A stretch of DNA of 64,000 nucleotides from contig DATHBD010000060.1 in assembly GCA_035296325.1 (NCBI GenBank), forward strand, positions 124,001-188,000. The letters run 5' to 3'. The translations under genes and the position numbers were made by a program. The notes beneath the pieces are model-generated. The model was not told where the DNA came from, did no database searches, and worked only from the letters and a program-made list of their open reading frames with translations. The DNA comes from DATHBD01 sp035296325. GTDB taxonomy: Bacteria; Actinomycetota; Actinomycetes; Mycobacteriales; Micromonosporaceae. Positions 7,546 to 16,336 of the stretch are shown one piece after another. Position 1 is the first letter of the stretch. Every line of letters begins with the position of its first letter.

Positions 7546-8916
7546 GTGACGGTTCGCCGCTCAACCCCAGAAGACGCAGCCCAGGCCACCGGCGCGGAGC
7601 CGGCGTCCACACCGCGGCGCGGTACCCGCGTCTTCGTCCTGGACACCTCCGTCCTCCTCTCCGACCCGGGGGCGTTCTTCCGGTTCGCTGAGCACGACGT
7701 GATCCTGCCGCTGGTGGTCATCACCGAGCTGGAGGGTAAGCGGGCGCATCCGGAGCTGGGCTGGTTCGCCCGCCGCTCGCTGCGGTTCCTCGACGACCTG
7801 CGGGTCAAGCACGGCCGGCTGGATCAGCCGTTGCCGCTCACCGACCTCGGCGGCACGCTGCGGGTCGAGCTGAACCACGCGGACCAGGAGGTGCTGCCGC
7901 ACGGCTTCCGCGCGGACACCAACGACGCGCGCATCCTCGCCGTCGCGCTGGCCGTGGCCGCTGAGGGTCGCGATGTGACGCTGGTCACCAAGGACATGCC
8001 GCTGCGCGTGAAGGCCGCCGCGGTGGGGTTGTCCGCGGACGAGTACCGCCACCTGCAGGCAGCCGACCCCACCTGGACCGGCCTGGCGGAGGTGGGCGTC
8101 GCCGAATCTGAGGTGAAACAGCTGTACGCCGGCGAGCCGGTCGACCTTGAGGGTGCGCGTGAGCTGCCCTGCCACACCGGTCTGGTCCTCCAGTCGACCA
8201 ACGGGTCGGCCCTGGGCCGGGTCGGGGCCGACAAGATGGTCCGGCTGGTCCGGGGCGATCGTGAGGCGTTCGGCCTGCGTGGCCGGTCCGCCGAGCAGCG
8301 CATCGCGCTGGACCTGCTGCTGGACGAGTCGATCGGCATCATCTCGTTGGGCGGCCGCGCCGGGACCGGCAAGTCGGCACTGGCCCTGTGCGCCGGCCTG
8401 GAGCTGGTGATGGAGCGTAAGAAGCACAAGAAGGTCGTGGTCTTCCGGCCGTTGTACGCCGTCGGCGGTCAGGAGCTCGGCTACCTGCCCGGCAGCGAGG
8501 CGGACAAGATGGGCCCGTGGGCCCAGGCCGTGTTCGACACGCTCGGCGCCGTCGTGCACGACAACGTGATGGAAGAGGTTCTGGCGCGGGGGATGCTGGA
8601 GGTGCTGCCGCTCACCCACATCCGCGGCAGGAGTCTGCACGACTCGTTCGTCATCGTCGATGAGGCGCAGTCCCTGGAACGGGGCGTCCTGCTGACCGTG
8701 CTGTCCCGGATCGGGACCGGTTCGCGGGTCGTGCTGACCCACGATGTAGCGCAGCGTGACAACCTGCGCGTCGGACGGTATGACGGTGTGGCTGCGGTGA
8801 TCGAAGTACTGAAGGGGCATCCCCTGTTCGCGCACGTGACTCTCACCCGTTCGGAGCGGTCTCCCATCGCCGAAGTGGTGACGGACCTCCTGGAAGATGG
8901 GCCCTGGGCGCGCTAA
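7546..8916 (+). CDS. phoH2: PhoH-family ATPase with N-terminal PIN domain (PhoH2)
   Basis: The 456-aa protein joins a PIN ribonuclease domain (FVLDTSVLL with D33, TELEGK, NDARILAVA) to a C-terminal PhoH ATPase with Walker A GRAGTGKSALAL (about 269-280) and Walker B FVIVDEAQ (about 372). Mycobacterial PhoH2 is an ATP-dependent RNA helicase/RNase, and this is probably the orthologue. In mycobacteria a small phoAT gene precedes phoH2; none is visible here, only a 13-codon mini-ORF in the leader. The GTG has GGAG 6 nt upstream. It acts in the cytoplasm on RNA by inference. Confidence 0.93.
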   Translation: MTVRRSTPEDAAQATGAEPASTPRRGTRVFVLDTSVLLSDPGAFFRFAEHDVILPLVVITELEGKRAHPELGWFARRSLRFLDDLRVKHGRLDQPLPLTDLGGTLRVELNHADQEVLPHGFRADTNDARILAVALAVAAEGRDVTLVTKDMPLRVKAAAVGLSADEYRHLQAADPTWTGLAEVGVAESEVKQLYAGEPVDLEGARELPCHTGLVLQSTNGSALGRVGADKMVRLVRGDREAFGLRGRSAEQRIALDLLLDESIGIISLGGRAGTGKSALALCAGLELVMERKKHKKVVVFRPLYAVGGQELGYLPGSEADKMGPWAQAVFDTLGAVVHDNVMEEVLARGMLEVLPLTHIRGRSLHDSFVIVDEAQSLERGVLLTVLSRIGTGSRVVLTHDVAQRDNLRVGRYDGVAAVIEVLKGHPLFAHVTLTRSERSPIAEVVTDLLEDGPWAR

Positions 8917-8951
8917 ATGTCGCATTTACGCTGTGATCTATTTAACAATAG
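8914..8951 (+). promoter_or_regulatory. AT-rich palindromes after phoH2 and before the lytic enzyme gene
   Basis: TAAATGTCGCATTTA (8914-8928) overlaps the phoH2 stop, and CTATT-TAAC-AATAG (8938-8951) follows. They stand out in a high-GC background, 180-215 bp before the next start. They may belong to the control region of the secreted lytic enzyme or end the phoH2 transcript. Confidence 0.3.
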
Positions 8952-9129
8952 ACGGCGTTTCGATTTGCCCATCGACACTGACTGCGCAATGGTGGCCTCT
9001 GAGTGCGTGGCGCCCTGACCGGCGTTCAGTCGCTCACGGCGCGTTACCGCCGCCCCGGTCGTCGATGAACCAGGGAGAGTAGACCGGGCCGCGCCGCCGT
9101 GTCCCCGTTCCCTACGAAGGGATTACTTC

Positions 9130-9864
9130 GTGATCCGGCTGTGGCAGCGGGTCGGGATATTCCGGGCATTGTCCGCGTGTGTGCTCCTGGGGAGCGCAAC
9201 GGGCGGCCTGGTTCTCTCCGACCGACAGACCCAGCAACATCGGGTGTTGACGACCGTCGATTCGTCGGCCGCCACCCCGTCCACATTTGATGCTGATGCC
9301 GAAAGTAGGCAGCTGATTCAATATTTGCGTGAACAGCGTGACCTGGCCGCCCGTCAGGAAGCGCAGGCCAAGGCGGATGAAGCGGCCCGTGCCGCAGCCG
9401 CCGATGCCGAGCGGGCCGCGGACGAGGCGCGCAAGAACGCGGCTGCGGCCCGGTCCAGCGACCGCACCGCCAAGCCGAGCGCAACCGCCACGGTGAAGCC
9501 GTCCCCGACCGTGAAGGCCGCCCCGCCGGCGCCGAAGGTGGTAATCCCACCGGACTGCTCCGCGTACACGGGCAACCGCGCCATCGGCTGCGCACTGGTT
9601 CGCGCCGCCGGGCTCGGCATGGACCAGATGAGCTGCCTGGACAAGTTGTTCACCAAGGAGAGCAACTGGCGCACAACGGCGGCGAACCCGTCCGGCGCCT
9701 ATGGCATCCCGCAGTCGCTGCCGGGCTCCAAGATGGCCTCGGTGGGCGCCGACTGGCGCACCAACCCGTCCACCCAGATCAAGTGGGGGCTCGGGTACAT
9801 CAAGGGCCGCTACGGCACGCCGTGCAAGGCTTGGGCGCACTCCCAGGCGCGTAACTGGTACTAG
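9130..9864 (+). CDS. Secreted lytic transglycosylase-like cell-wall protein
   Basis: The 244-aa product has an N-terminal signal or anchor (hydrophobic from about residue 10 to 28), a long Ala/Lys/Glu/Arg coiled region (60-110), a Thr/Pro/Lys linker (115-140) and a C-terminal lysozyme-like domain with NPSGAYGIPQSLPGSKMA and TQIKWGLGYIKGRYGTP. This C-terminal module is shared by actinobacterial resuscitation and transglycosylase-like proteins that cut peptidoglycan; Glu in FTKESNW (about residue 178) is the expected catalytic acid. GAAGGG precedes the GTG. A strong terminator follows, so it is probably transcribed alone. Confidence 0.82.
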   Translation: MIRLWQRVGIFRALSACVLLGSATGGLVLSDRQTQQHRVLTTVDSSAATPSTFDADAESRQLIQYLREQRDLAARQEAQAKADEAARAAAADAERAADEARKNAAAARSSDRTAKPSATATVKPSPTVKAAPPAPKVVIPPDCSAYTGNRAIGCALVRAAGLGMDQMSCLDKLFTKESNWRTTAANPSGAYGIPQSLPGSKMASVGADWRTNPSTQIKWGLGYIKGRYGTPCKAWAHSQARNWY

Positions 9865-9886
9865 GCGCAGCTGACAGGCGCAACCA

Positions 9887-9935
9887 GCACCGCCCCCGGG
9901 GCCCGGTCCGCCCGGCCCGGCCCCGGGGGCGGTGC
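9887..9935 (+). terminator. 17-bp perfect hairpin terminator
   Basis: GCACCGCCCCCGGGGCC (9887-9903) pairs perfectly with GGCCCCGGGGGCGGTGC (9919-9935) across a 15-nt loop, 22 bp after the lytic enzyme stop. Confidence 0.75.
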
Positions 9936-9979
9936 GCCGTCACTGGCGCGAGGGACGCGCACCTGGTACGAACTGGTGC

Positions 9980-10642
9980 GTGACGTTCGATGGGCTACCA
10001 GGAGCCACCCGCCCCGGGGCGTCCGCGTCGGGGAGTGAGCCCGACGCGACCCGGTTCGGGACGGACGCGTTCTACGCCGCTATCGGGCGGGCCTTCGTGA
10101 CGATGTGTGCCGTTGTGCCGCTGCTTTTCGCGATCACGGCGGTGGACAACTCGACGGGGCACAGTCTGGACCAGGCCGGTGCGATCCACCCGCAGCAGCT
10201 CGACGGACTCGACGGCATCGTCATCGCCCCGTTTCTGCACGACGGCTTCCAGCACGTCCTGGCCAACAGCGTCCCGCTGATCCTGCTCGGCACGTTCGTG
10301 CTTGCCGCCGGTGCCCGGCGGTTCCTGCTCACCACGGCCTTCATCGCCCTCGTCAGCGGCTTGGGCGTGTGGTTCCTCGGCGATCCCCGGTCCTACGTCG
10401 TGGGCGCGAGCGGGGTGGTCTTCGGCTACCTCGGCGTCCTGCTGATGCGGGGCATCGTCGAGCACAGCTGGTGGAATGCGGCGGTCGGCCTGCTGATCGG
10501 CATGCTGTACGGTTGGCAACTCGTCGGTGTCCTGCCCACGGACCAGCGGGTGTCCTGGCTGGCGCACCTCTTCGGGTTTCTCGGCGGGCTGGTCGCGGCC
10601 GTGCTGTTCCGGGCGCGCCGCCGGCGTACCGCGGTGCAATGA
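9980..10642 (+). CDS. Rhomboid-family intramembrane serine protease
   Basis: The protein has about six membrane helices and the rhomboid catalytic pair: Ser in VGASGVVFGYLG (about residue 143) and His in WLAHLFGFLGGL (about 195). HDGFQHVLANSVPL matches the HxxxN oxyanion segment of the family. It would cleave membrane proteins within the bilayer; the substrate is unknown. The start is uncertain: the GTG at 9980 (220 aa) has TACGAA 7 nt upstream, which would be an atypical leaderless promoter, and an upstream in-frame ATG at 9932 overlaps the preceding terminator. Confidence 0.9.
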   Translation: MTFDGLPGATRPGASASGSEPDATRFGTDAFYAAIGRAFVTMCAVVPLLFAITAVDNSTGHSLDQAGAIHPQQLDGLDGIVIAPFLHDGFQHVLANSVPLILLGTFVLAAGARRFLLTTAFIALVSGLGVWFLGDPRSYVVGASGVVFGYLGVLLMRGIVEHSWWNAAVGLLIGMLYGWQLVGVLPTDQRVSWLAHLFGFLGGLVAAVLFRARRRRTAVQ

Positions 10643-10765
10643 CCCGCCGAACAGCCCCATCCCGCCCCCGTTTCGTTCTACTGTGGACGTTGCCGACGGG
10701 GTTGTCGGTGCTCTGACCGAGCCGTACGGTGTGCTCAGGTTGGGCCACGCACTCGAGGAGCGGGC

Positions 10766-11734
10766 ATGCGCGAAGTGGACCTGGCGATCGTCGGCGCCGG
10801 CCCGACGGGCCTCTTCGCCGCGTACTACGCCGGCTTCCGCGGTTTGAGCACCGCCGTGATCGACGCGCTGCCGGAGCCGGGCGGGCAGATCACCGCGATG
10901 TACCCGGAAAAGATGATCTACGACGTGGCCGGCTTCCCCGCGATCCGGGGCCGGGACCTCGTGGCAAACCTCGTCGAGCAGGCCGCGCAGTTCGATCCGC
11001 AGTACCTGCTGGGTGCCCGCGCGGAGAAGCTGAGCTACGCGCACGAGCGCCCGGTGCTTGGCCTTTCCGACGGGACGCTCCTGCGCTGTGGCGCCGTGAT
11101 CATCACCGGTGGCCTCGGCAGCTTCGCGGCTCGCCCGTTGCCGGCTGCCGCGGACTTCACCGGGACCGGTCTGGTGTACTTCGTGCCGTCCCTCGCCCAG
11201 CTGGCCGGGCACAACGTCGTCATCATCGGGGGCGGCGACTCGGCGTTCGACTGGGCCGCCGCGCTGCAGCCGATCGCCAGGTCGGTCACGCTGGTCCACC
11301 GCCGCGACAAGTTCCGCGCGCACGCCTCGACCGTGCAGAAGGTCAAGGCCATGCCGGTCGACATCGTGGTCAACGCGGAGCTCAACCGCATCATCGGCGA
11401 CGACCGCATCGAGGCCTGCGAGATTCAGGTCAAAGGTGGCGAGCCGGTGCTGCTGCCGACCGACACGGTGGTGGCGGCCCTCGGCTTCACCGCCGACCTG
11501 GGGCCGCTGACCGAGTGGGGCCTGGAGCTGGACAAGCGGCACATCCGGGTGGACACGGCGATGGCCACGAACCTGACCCGCGTGTTCGCCGCCGGCGACA
11601 TCAGTGACTACCCGGGCAAGGTGCGGTTGATCGCGGTCGGGTTCGGCGAGGCGGCCACGGCGGTGAACAACGCCGCGGTCGTGATCGACCCCGCGGCGCA
11701 TCTCTTCCCCGGCCACTCCTCCGACGACGGCTGA
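10766..11734 (+). CDS. Ferredoxin--NADP+ reductase, thioredoxin-reductase-like (YumC type)
   Basis: The 322-aa flavoprotein has an FAD-binding IVGAGPTGLF near residues 8-17, a second nucleotide-binding IIGGGDSAFDWA and the C-terminal FAGDISDYPGKVRLI pattern (VFAAGDI). The CxxC redox pair of true thioredoxin reductases is absent, and GGQITAMYPEKMIYDVAGFP matches the YumC class that passes electrons between NADPH and ferredoxin. The ATG follows a GAGGAG. A ferredoxin gene (fdxA, 55.7 kb) in this window could be a partner, but nothing links them beyond chemistry. Confidence 0.88.
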   Translation: MREVDLAIVGAGPTGLFAAYYAGFRGLSTAVIDALPEPGGQITAMYPEKMIYDVAGFPAIRGRDLVANLVEQAAQFDPQYLLGARAEKLSYAHERPVLGLSDGTLLRCGAVIITGGLGSFAARPLPAAADFTGTGLVYFVPSLAQLAGHNVVIIGGGDSAFDWAAALQPIARSVTLVHRRDKFRAHASTVQKVKAMPVDIVVNAELNRIIGDDRIEACEIQVKGGEPVLLPTDTVVAALGFTADLGPLTEWGLELDKRHIRVDTAMATNLTRVFAAGDISDYPGKVRLIAVGFGEAATAVNNAAVVIDPAAHLFPGHSSDDG

Positions 11735-11760
11735 CCGGCCGGGCGGTCCGGCCCGGCATT

Positions 11761-12456
11761 TCAGCGGGCGGGCAGGCCCATCTGTACGGCCATGGTGCGC
11801 ATCTGGTGATCGAAGAACGCCTGCCGGTCCACGACCGTGTTGTTGAACTGGCCGAACACCTCGAAGCTGACCGTGCCGAAGAGCTGGATCCACGCCGTCA
11901 CGCCGCGGGCCAGGATCGTCTCCGGTACCCCCGGTGCCACCGCGTCCCGGATTACGGTGAACTCATCGCGCACAGAACGGGGCAGGCGGTCGCCCGGGGC
12001 TGAGCGCAGTGTGCCGGTGGCCACGCCGTCAGCCAGGATCGCAGCCATCACCCGTACCGGCCGGGTGGCCGGCACCACCGTGTCGGCGGGCGCCCGGTAG
12101 CCGGGCACCGGACTGCCGTAGATCAGGGCGTACTCGTGCGGCTGTGCCACCGCCCAGCCCCGTACCCCGTGGCAGCAGGCGAGCCACCGGCCCAGCAGGT
12201 CGGAGCGGTTGTTCTCGGCGTCGGCGCGCTCCGCCGCGTCACCCAGGGCGTCGTAGGCGTCCACGATCAGGGCGGTGAGCAGCTCGTCCCGGCTCGGGAA
12301 GTACCGGTAGATCGCCGAGGAGACCATCCCCAGATCGCGGGCCACGGCCCGCAGCGAGAGATTGGCGCCGTCCACGGCGAGGTGGCGCCGGGCGATGGCC
12401 TTGATCTCGGTGATCATCTCCGCGCGTACCCGGGCGCGGACGGAAGCGGCGGTCAT
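11761..12456 (-). CDS. TetR-family transcriptional regulator
   Basis: The 231-aa protein has an N-terminal helix-turn-helix (LSLRAVARDLGMVSSAIYRYFPSRDELLTALI, about residues 33-63) and a C-terminal domain of the WHG type (WLACCHGVRGWAVAQPHEYALIYGSPVPGY). Such proteins repress neighbouring genes until a small ligand binds. It is divergent from an NAD-dependent reductase, and the 125-bp gap holds two near-identical 15-bp palindromes, the probable operators. Autorepression and control of the reductase are inferred from this layout. The ligand is unknown. Confidence 0.92.
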   Translation of the reverse strand: MTAASVRARVRAEMITEIKAIARRHLAVDGANLSLRAVARDLGMVSSAIYRYFPSRDELLTALIVDAYDALGDAAERADAENNRSDLLGRWLACCHGVRGWAVAQPHEYALIYGSPVPGYRAPADTVVPATRPVRVMAAILADGVATGTLRSAPGDRLPRSVRDEFTVIRDAVAPGVPETILARGVTAWIQLFGTVSFEVFGQFNNTVVDRQAFFDHQMRTMAVQMGLPAR

Positions 12457-12496
12457 GCCCCGATGATCGCACGTTTCCAGAGCGTCGAAACATTTC

Positions 12497-12511
12497 GAGA
12501 GCAGTGCTCTT
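12497..12511. promoter_or_regulatory. TetR operator copy 1
   Basis: GAGAGCAGTGCTCTT, a 6-bp inverted repeat around 3 nt with one mismatch in the arms. It matches copy 2 at 12 of 15 positions. A separate palindrome, CGAAACATTTCG (12486-12497), abuts it on the regulator side. Confidence 0.65.
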
Positions 12512-12549
12512 GACGAGGGATGGCGGTAGAGAGAACATAGAACACAGAA

Positions 12550-12564
12550 GAGAGCGCTGCTCTC
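12550..12564. promoter_or_regulatory. TetR operator copy 2
   Basis: GAGAGCGCTGCTCTC, a perfect 6-bp inverted repeat, 18 nt before the reductase ATG and just downstream of a CATAGA-like -10, where bound repressor would block transcription. Confidence 0.65.
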
Positions 12565-12581
12565 ATGTCAAGGGGGTTGTC

Positions 12582-13529
12582 ATGGCACTGCACGTCATCG
12601 TCGGCGCGGGCGCGATCGGCTCCGGCGCGGCCCGGTTGCTGGCCGACGCCGGCGAGCAGGTCCGCCTGCTCAGCCGACGCGGCACCGGTCCGGAGCATCC
12701 CGCGATCGAGCTGATCGCCGCCGACGCGAGCGACACCGATCGGCTCAGCCGGCTCACCGACGGCGCTGTCGCGCTCTACAACTGCGCGAACCCGGCGTAC
12801 CACCGCTGGCTCACCGACTGGCCGCCGATGGCGGCGGCCATGCTGACCGCGGCCGAGCGCAGCGGCGCGGTGCTGGCGATCACCGGAAACCTCTACGGCT
12901 ACGGGCCGGTGGACGGCCCGATCACCGAGGACACACCGCTGGCCGCGACCAATCCCAAGCTGCGGGTGCGGGCCGACATGTGGCGCACCGCACTCGCCGC
13001 ATCCCAGGCCGGCCGGGTCCGGGTCACCGAGGTGCGCGGCTCGGACTATGTCGGCCCCAACTCGCCGTCGTTGATCTCGATGTACGTGCTGCCCGCGGTG
13101 GCCAAGGGCCGCGCCGTGCAGCTGCCGGCGAGCCTGGACCTCCCGCACACCTTCACCTACACCGACGACATGGCGCGCACGCTCGTCGCCCTCGCCGCCG
13201 ATGAGCGCGCCTGGGGAAGCGGCTGGCACGTGCCGTCGAACCCGGCGGTCACCGTGCGCGAGATCGTGGACCGGGCCTGCCTGGTGGGCGGGCTGCCCGC
13301 GCCGAAGCTGCGGTCGCTGCCCATCCCGGTGGTCCGGGTGGCGGAGCTGGTCTCGGTGCAGCTGCGCGAGCTGCGGCACACCGAGTACCAGTGGCGCCGA
13401 CCGTTCGTGATGGACTCGTCCCGCACCCAGGATGTGTTCGGGATCAGGCCCACCGACCTGGACGAGGCGTTGCGCCGGGCCGTGGAGCCGTTGGCAGTTG
13501 GCCGGGCCAGCGGGGCGGAAGCGCGGTGA
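12582..13529 (+). CDS. NAD(P)-dependent epimerase/reductase of the extended SDR fold
   Basis: The 315-aa protein starts with a dinucleotide-binding VIVGAGAIGSGAARLLADAG and has a NAD-dependent epimerase-like body (LAITGNLYGYGP, where Tyr of the catalytic pair may lie, and FTYTDDMARTLVAL). The substrate is not readable. The ATG has AGGGGG about 6 nt upstream. It is divergent from the TetR gene and probably under its control through the twin operators. Its 3' end overlaps the convergent DMT transporter gene by 86 bp. Confidence 0.82.
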   Translation: MALHVIVGAGAIGSGAARLLADAGEQVRLLSRRGTGPEHPAIELIAADASDTDRLSRLTDGAVALYNCANPAYHRWLTDWPPMAAAMLTAAERSGAVLAITGNLYGYGPVDGPITEDTPLAATNPKLRVRADMWRTALAASQAGRVRVTEVRGSDYVGPNSPSLISMYVLPAVAKGRAVQLPASLDLPHTFTYTDDMARTLVALAADERAWGSGWHVPSNPAVTVREIVDRACLVGGLPAPKLRSLPIPVVRVAELVSVQLRELRHTEYQWRRPFVMDSSRTQDVFGIRPTDLDEALRRAVEPLAVGRASGAEAR

Positions 13530-14511
13530 TCCCGACGGCGACGAGCGTGAGCGCGACGCCCAGCAGGGTGTGCCCGCCCGGCCCGGTGCCGTCCCCGGGT
13601 GCCACCACCTCGACGATCAGGGCGCACAGCAGCTGACCGGCGATCATCGCGAGACCCATCAGCAGGACGCCGGTCAGCCGGACCACCGTCGCTGCGATCG
13701 CGATGAGCGCCACGCCCATCGCCCCACCGGTGTACAGCCACCACTGTGTCGGCAGCGCTCCGGACGGCAGGCCGCGCACCGCCACGTTGCCGGCGAACAC
13801 GACGATCAGCGTGGTGGTGCCGGCGACGAAGTTCACGAAGGCCGCCGGCAGGGCCGAGCCGGCGGCCTGCCGCACCCGTCCGTTGACCGCCTGCTGCCAG
13901 GCCACGCCCAGGCCGGCCACGGCCGGGAGCGCCGCAAGCACGATCATCCGGGGACTGGTCAGCCGATCCGCCACCGAGATCCCGACCGACACCACGGCGA
14001 GGCCGGCGCCGATGAGCCGCGGCACCGTGACCGGGTGTTTCCCGGTCGGGCCCACGCCGGCTCGGTCCACCAGCAGCCCGCTGGCCGACTGCCCGGCCAC
14101 CATCGCGACCGTGAACACCGCGACGCCGAGCGCGGCGACGGTCACGCCCTGGGTGAGGACCAGGAACGCGCCGCAGACGCCGCCCAGACACTGCCAGGGG
14201 CGGAGCTGGCGACGGCGGAGGGCCACCCGGATCGCGGCGAGCCCGGCGCGTCCGGAGGCGGTAGCCGGCACCAGGATCAGCAGCAGGGCCATGCCGGTGA
14301 GGAACGAGATGGTCGCGGCCGCGATCCCGTCGTGCAGCCGGGCACCGAGTTCGCCGTTGATTCGCGACTGTACGGCGATCGCGCCCCCGCTGACCGCGGC
14401 CGCGGCGACGCCCACCGCCTGCCGGGCGCCGCTGGCCCGCGGCGGAGCCGGCGGCGTCGCGGTGGGGTGGACGGGGGCCGGGTGACCGGGGCGGGAGGCG
14501 ATAGTAAGCAT
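13444..14511 (-). CDS. DMT-superfamily transporter (DUF606/YdcZ type)
   Basis: The 355-aa protein has ten hydrophobic segments arranged as two five-helix halves, each opening with a Gly/Ala/Gln-rich helix (AVSGGAIAVQSRINGELGAR; ALPAVAGLGVAWQQAVNGRV). That pattern fits the DUF606/YdcZ branch of the drug/metabolite transporter superfamily. The direction and substrate are unknown. A TTG 9 nt upstream is an alternative start; I chose the ATG at 14511. The last 86 bp overlap the convergent reductase gene in another frame. Confidence 0.82.
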   Translation of the reverse strand: MLTIASRPGHPAPVHPTATPPAPPRASGARQAVGVAAAAVSGGAIAVQSRINGELGARLHDGIAAATISFLTGMALLLILVPATASGRAGLAAIRVALRRRQLRPWQCLGGVCGAFLVLTQGVTVAALGVAVFTVAMVAGQSASGLLVDRAGVGPTGKHPVTVPRLIGAGLAVVSVGISVADRLTSPRMIVLAALPAVAGLGVAWQQAVNGRVRQAAGSALPAAFVNFVAGTTTLIVVFAGNVAVRGLPSGALPTQWWLYTGGAMGVALIAIAATVVRLTGVLLMGLAMIAGQLLCALIVEVVAPGDGTGPGGHTLLGVALTLVAVGITALPPRWPGQLPTAPRPGATPRPGRWA

Positions 14512-14602
14512 TGCTACCAATCGTGCCTCGGCGACGGGTCCGTCGCTCGTCCGAGGCCCCGACTGTTACCCGCGTCATGCCGTGGCGCGCCGGTGGTCAG
14601 GG

Positions 14603-15652
14603 CTACTCCGACGTTGCGGAACTCTCCGCATCCGGGTGGCCGTCGAAGTCGATCAGCGAGTAGGCGCGCAACTTCTCCAGGCGGTGGAAGGAGTCGATCA
14701 CCCGGATGGTGCCGCTCTTGGAGCGCATCACGATCGACTGGGTGTACGCCCCACCGGAGCGGTACCGCACCCCCCGTACCAGATCGCCACTGGTCACGCC
14801 GGTGGCACAGAAGAAGATGTTGTCGCCGGTGACCAGGTCGTCGGTGTCCAGTACCCGGCTCAGGTCATGGCCGGCGGCGAGTGCCTTCTCCCGCTCCGCG
14901 TCGTCCTGCGGCCACAGCTTGGCCTGCATGGCGCCGCCCATGCACTTGAGCGCGGCGGCCGCGACGATGCCCTCCGGCGTGCCGCCGATGCCCATCAGCA
15001 CGTCGGTGTCGCTGTTCTCCCGGGCCGCGCTGATCGCCCCGGCGATGTCGCCGTCGGAGATGAACCGGATCCGCGCGCCCGCCTGGCGCACCTGCTCGAT
15101 GAGGTGGGCGTGGCGCGGCCGGTCCAGGATGCAGACCGTGACGTCCGAGATGCCGGAGCGCTTGACCTTGGCGATCCGCCGCAGGTTCTCCACCACGCCG
15201 GCGTCGATGTCGATCACGTCGGCGCAGTCCGGGCCGACGGCGAGCTTCTCCATGTAGAACACGGCGCTCGGGTCGAACATGGCGTGCCGCTCGGCCACCG
15301 CCAGGACGGCGAGCGCGTTGGGCATGCCCTTGGCCATCAGTGTCGTACCGTCGATCGGGTCGACGGCGACATCGACCTCCGGTCCGGTCCCGTCACCGAC
15401 GTGTTCGCCGTTGTAGAGCATCGGCGCGTTGTCCTTCTCGCCCTCGCCGATCACCACGACGCCCTGCATCGGCAGCGAGTTGATCAGGTGCCGCATGGCG
15501 TCGACCGCCGCGCCGTCCCCGCCGAGCTTGTCGCCCCGGCCCACCCAGCGGCCGGCGGCCATGGCTGCCGCCTCGGTGACCCGGACGAGTTCGAGCGCCA
15601 GGTTCCGGTCCAGATCCTGCGGGTTCCGGGTTGGAATAGCGCTTTCCTGCAT
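14603..15652 (-). CDS. glpX: Fructose-1,6-bisphosphatase class II
   Basis: GlpX hydrolyses fructose-1,6-bisphosphate to fructose-6-phosphate in gluconeogenesis and is the main FBPase in actinobacteria. The 349 aa show GRGDKLGGDGAAVDAMR, the metal motifs VVIGEGEKD and DVAVDPIDGTT, and MGIGGTPEGIVAAAALKCMGG. The ATG has AGGAGA 5 nt upstream. The gene is divergent from a DUF4245 gene, a very common actinobacterial arrangement. Confidence 0.97.
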   Translation of the reverse strand: MQESAIPTRNPQDLDRNLALELVRVTEAAAMAAGRWVGRGDKLGGDGAAVDAMRHLINSLPMQGVVVIGEGEKDNAPMLYNGEHVGDGTGPEVDVAVDPIDGTTLMAKGMPNALAVLAVAERHAMFDPSAVFYMEKLAVGPDCADVIDIDAGVVENLRRIAKVKRSGISDVTVCILDRPRHAHLIEQVRQAGARIRFISDGDIAGAISAARENSDTDVLMGIGGTPEGIVAAAALKCMGGAMQAKLWPQDDAEREKALAAGHDLSRVLDTDDLVTGDNIFFCATGVTSGDLVRGVRYRSGGAYTQSIVMRSKSGTIRVIDSFHRLEKLRAYSLIDFDGHPDAESSATSE

Positions 15653-15702
15653 CAGGGTCTCCTTGCGGCTGCCGCTTGGTCGAGGTCCGATGGTCGCAGC
15701 AC

Positions 15703-15708
15703 AGCCTA
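15703..15708 (-). promoter_or_regulatory. Probable -10 of glpX
   Basis: TAGGCT 50 nt before the ATG, giving a leader of roughly 45 nt that contains the Shine-Dalgarno, in contrast to the leaderless genes nearby. Confidence 0.4.
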
Positions 15709-15762
15709 CGCGGGCGCCCGCCCCGGTGTTGATCGTCACGGTGGGTCCGCCACCATTGAGCC

Positions 15763-16311
15763 GTGGAAATGGAGCCGACCCCCGCCGAGCCGCCGAGCGT
15801 GCCCGCCCGCTCCGGTCGGTCGCCGCGCGACATGGCGCTGTCCATGGTGGTGCTGCTGATCCCGATCGCGATCCTGATCGGGATGTTCCGTTACCTGGGC
15901 AACGAGCGTCCGCCGACGATCGATGCCGCTCCGGCGTTCGCCGCGGCGCGCACCGCCAAGGAGTTCGCGGTCCTGGAGCCGGCCGTGCCGACCGGCTGGC
16001 AGGTGCAGAGCGCGCAGTACCGGCGCGAGAATGCCGGGGGAACGCTCCGGCTGGGCCTGCGAACGTCGGAGGGCGGCCCGATGCAGTTGGTGGAGACCGC
16101 CGCGCCGCCCGCGTCGCTGATTCCCGCCGAGTTGGGCGACAAGGCCCGCGAACAGGGCACGGTGGAGGTCGGTGGCCGGCCATGGCAGCGGTACGGCGAG
16201 GGCCGGCCCGGCGAGCGCGCCCTCGTCCTCGTCGACCAGGGGCGGACGATCCTGGTCTACGGCAGTGTCCCGGAATCCGACCTGGCCACGCTGGCGTCGG
16301 CGCTGCGCTGA
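15763..16311 (+). CDS. DUF4245 membrane-anchored protein
   Basis: The 182-aa protein has a cytoplasmic N-terminus, one membrane helix (about residues 25-45) and an extracytoplasmic domain of DUF4245 type (VPTGWQVQSAQYRRENAGG and a C-terminal VLVDQGRTILVYGSVPES). The function is unknown; the conserved pairing with glpX suggests a link to that enzyme or its control region, but this is only context. The GTG start follows CACCAT-like bases without a Shine-Dalgarno. Confidence 0.8.
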   Translation: MEMEPTPAEPPSVPARSGRSPRDMALSMVVLLIPIAILIGMFRYLGNERPPTIDAAPAFAAARTAKEFAVLEPAVPTGWQVQSAQYRRENAGGTLRLGLRTSEGGPMQLVETAAPPASLIPAELGDKAREQGTVEVGGRPWQRYGEGRPGERALVLVDQGRTILVYGSVPESDLATLASALR

Positions 16312-16336
16312 GGCTCGGGCGCAGAGCCGCGCCGCA

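Noticed and set aside
8917..9129. A c-di-AMP (ydaO) riboswitch before the lytic enzyme gene, as known for actinobacterial wall hydrolases
   Set aside because: I looked for the conserved GGTGAA-type and closing elements and did not find them. Only AT-rich palindromes are visible.
9995..11893. 632-codon minus frame across the rhomboid and reductase genes
   Set aside because: It is antisense to two genes with clear catalytic motifs and has only low-complexity His/Arg/Gly sequence.
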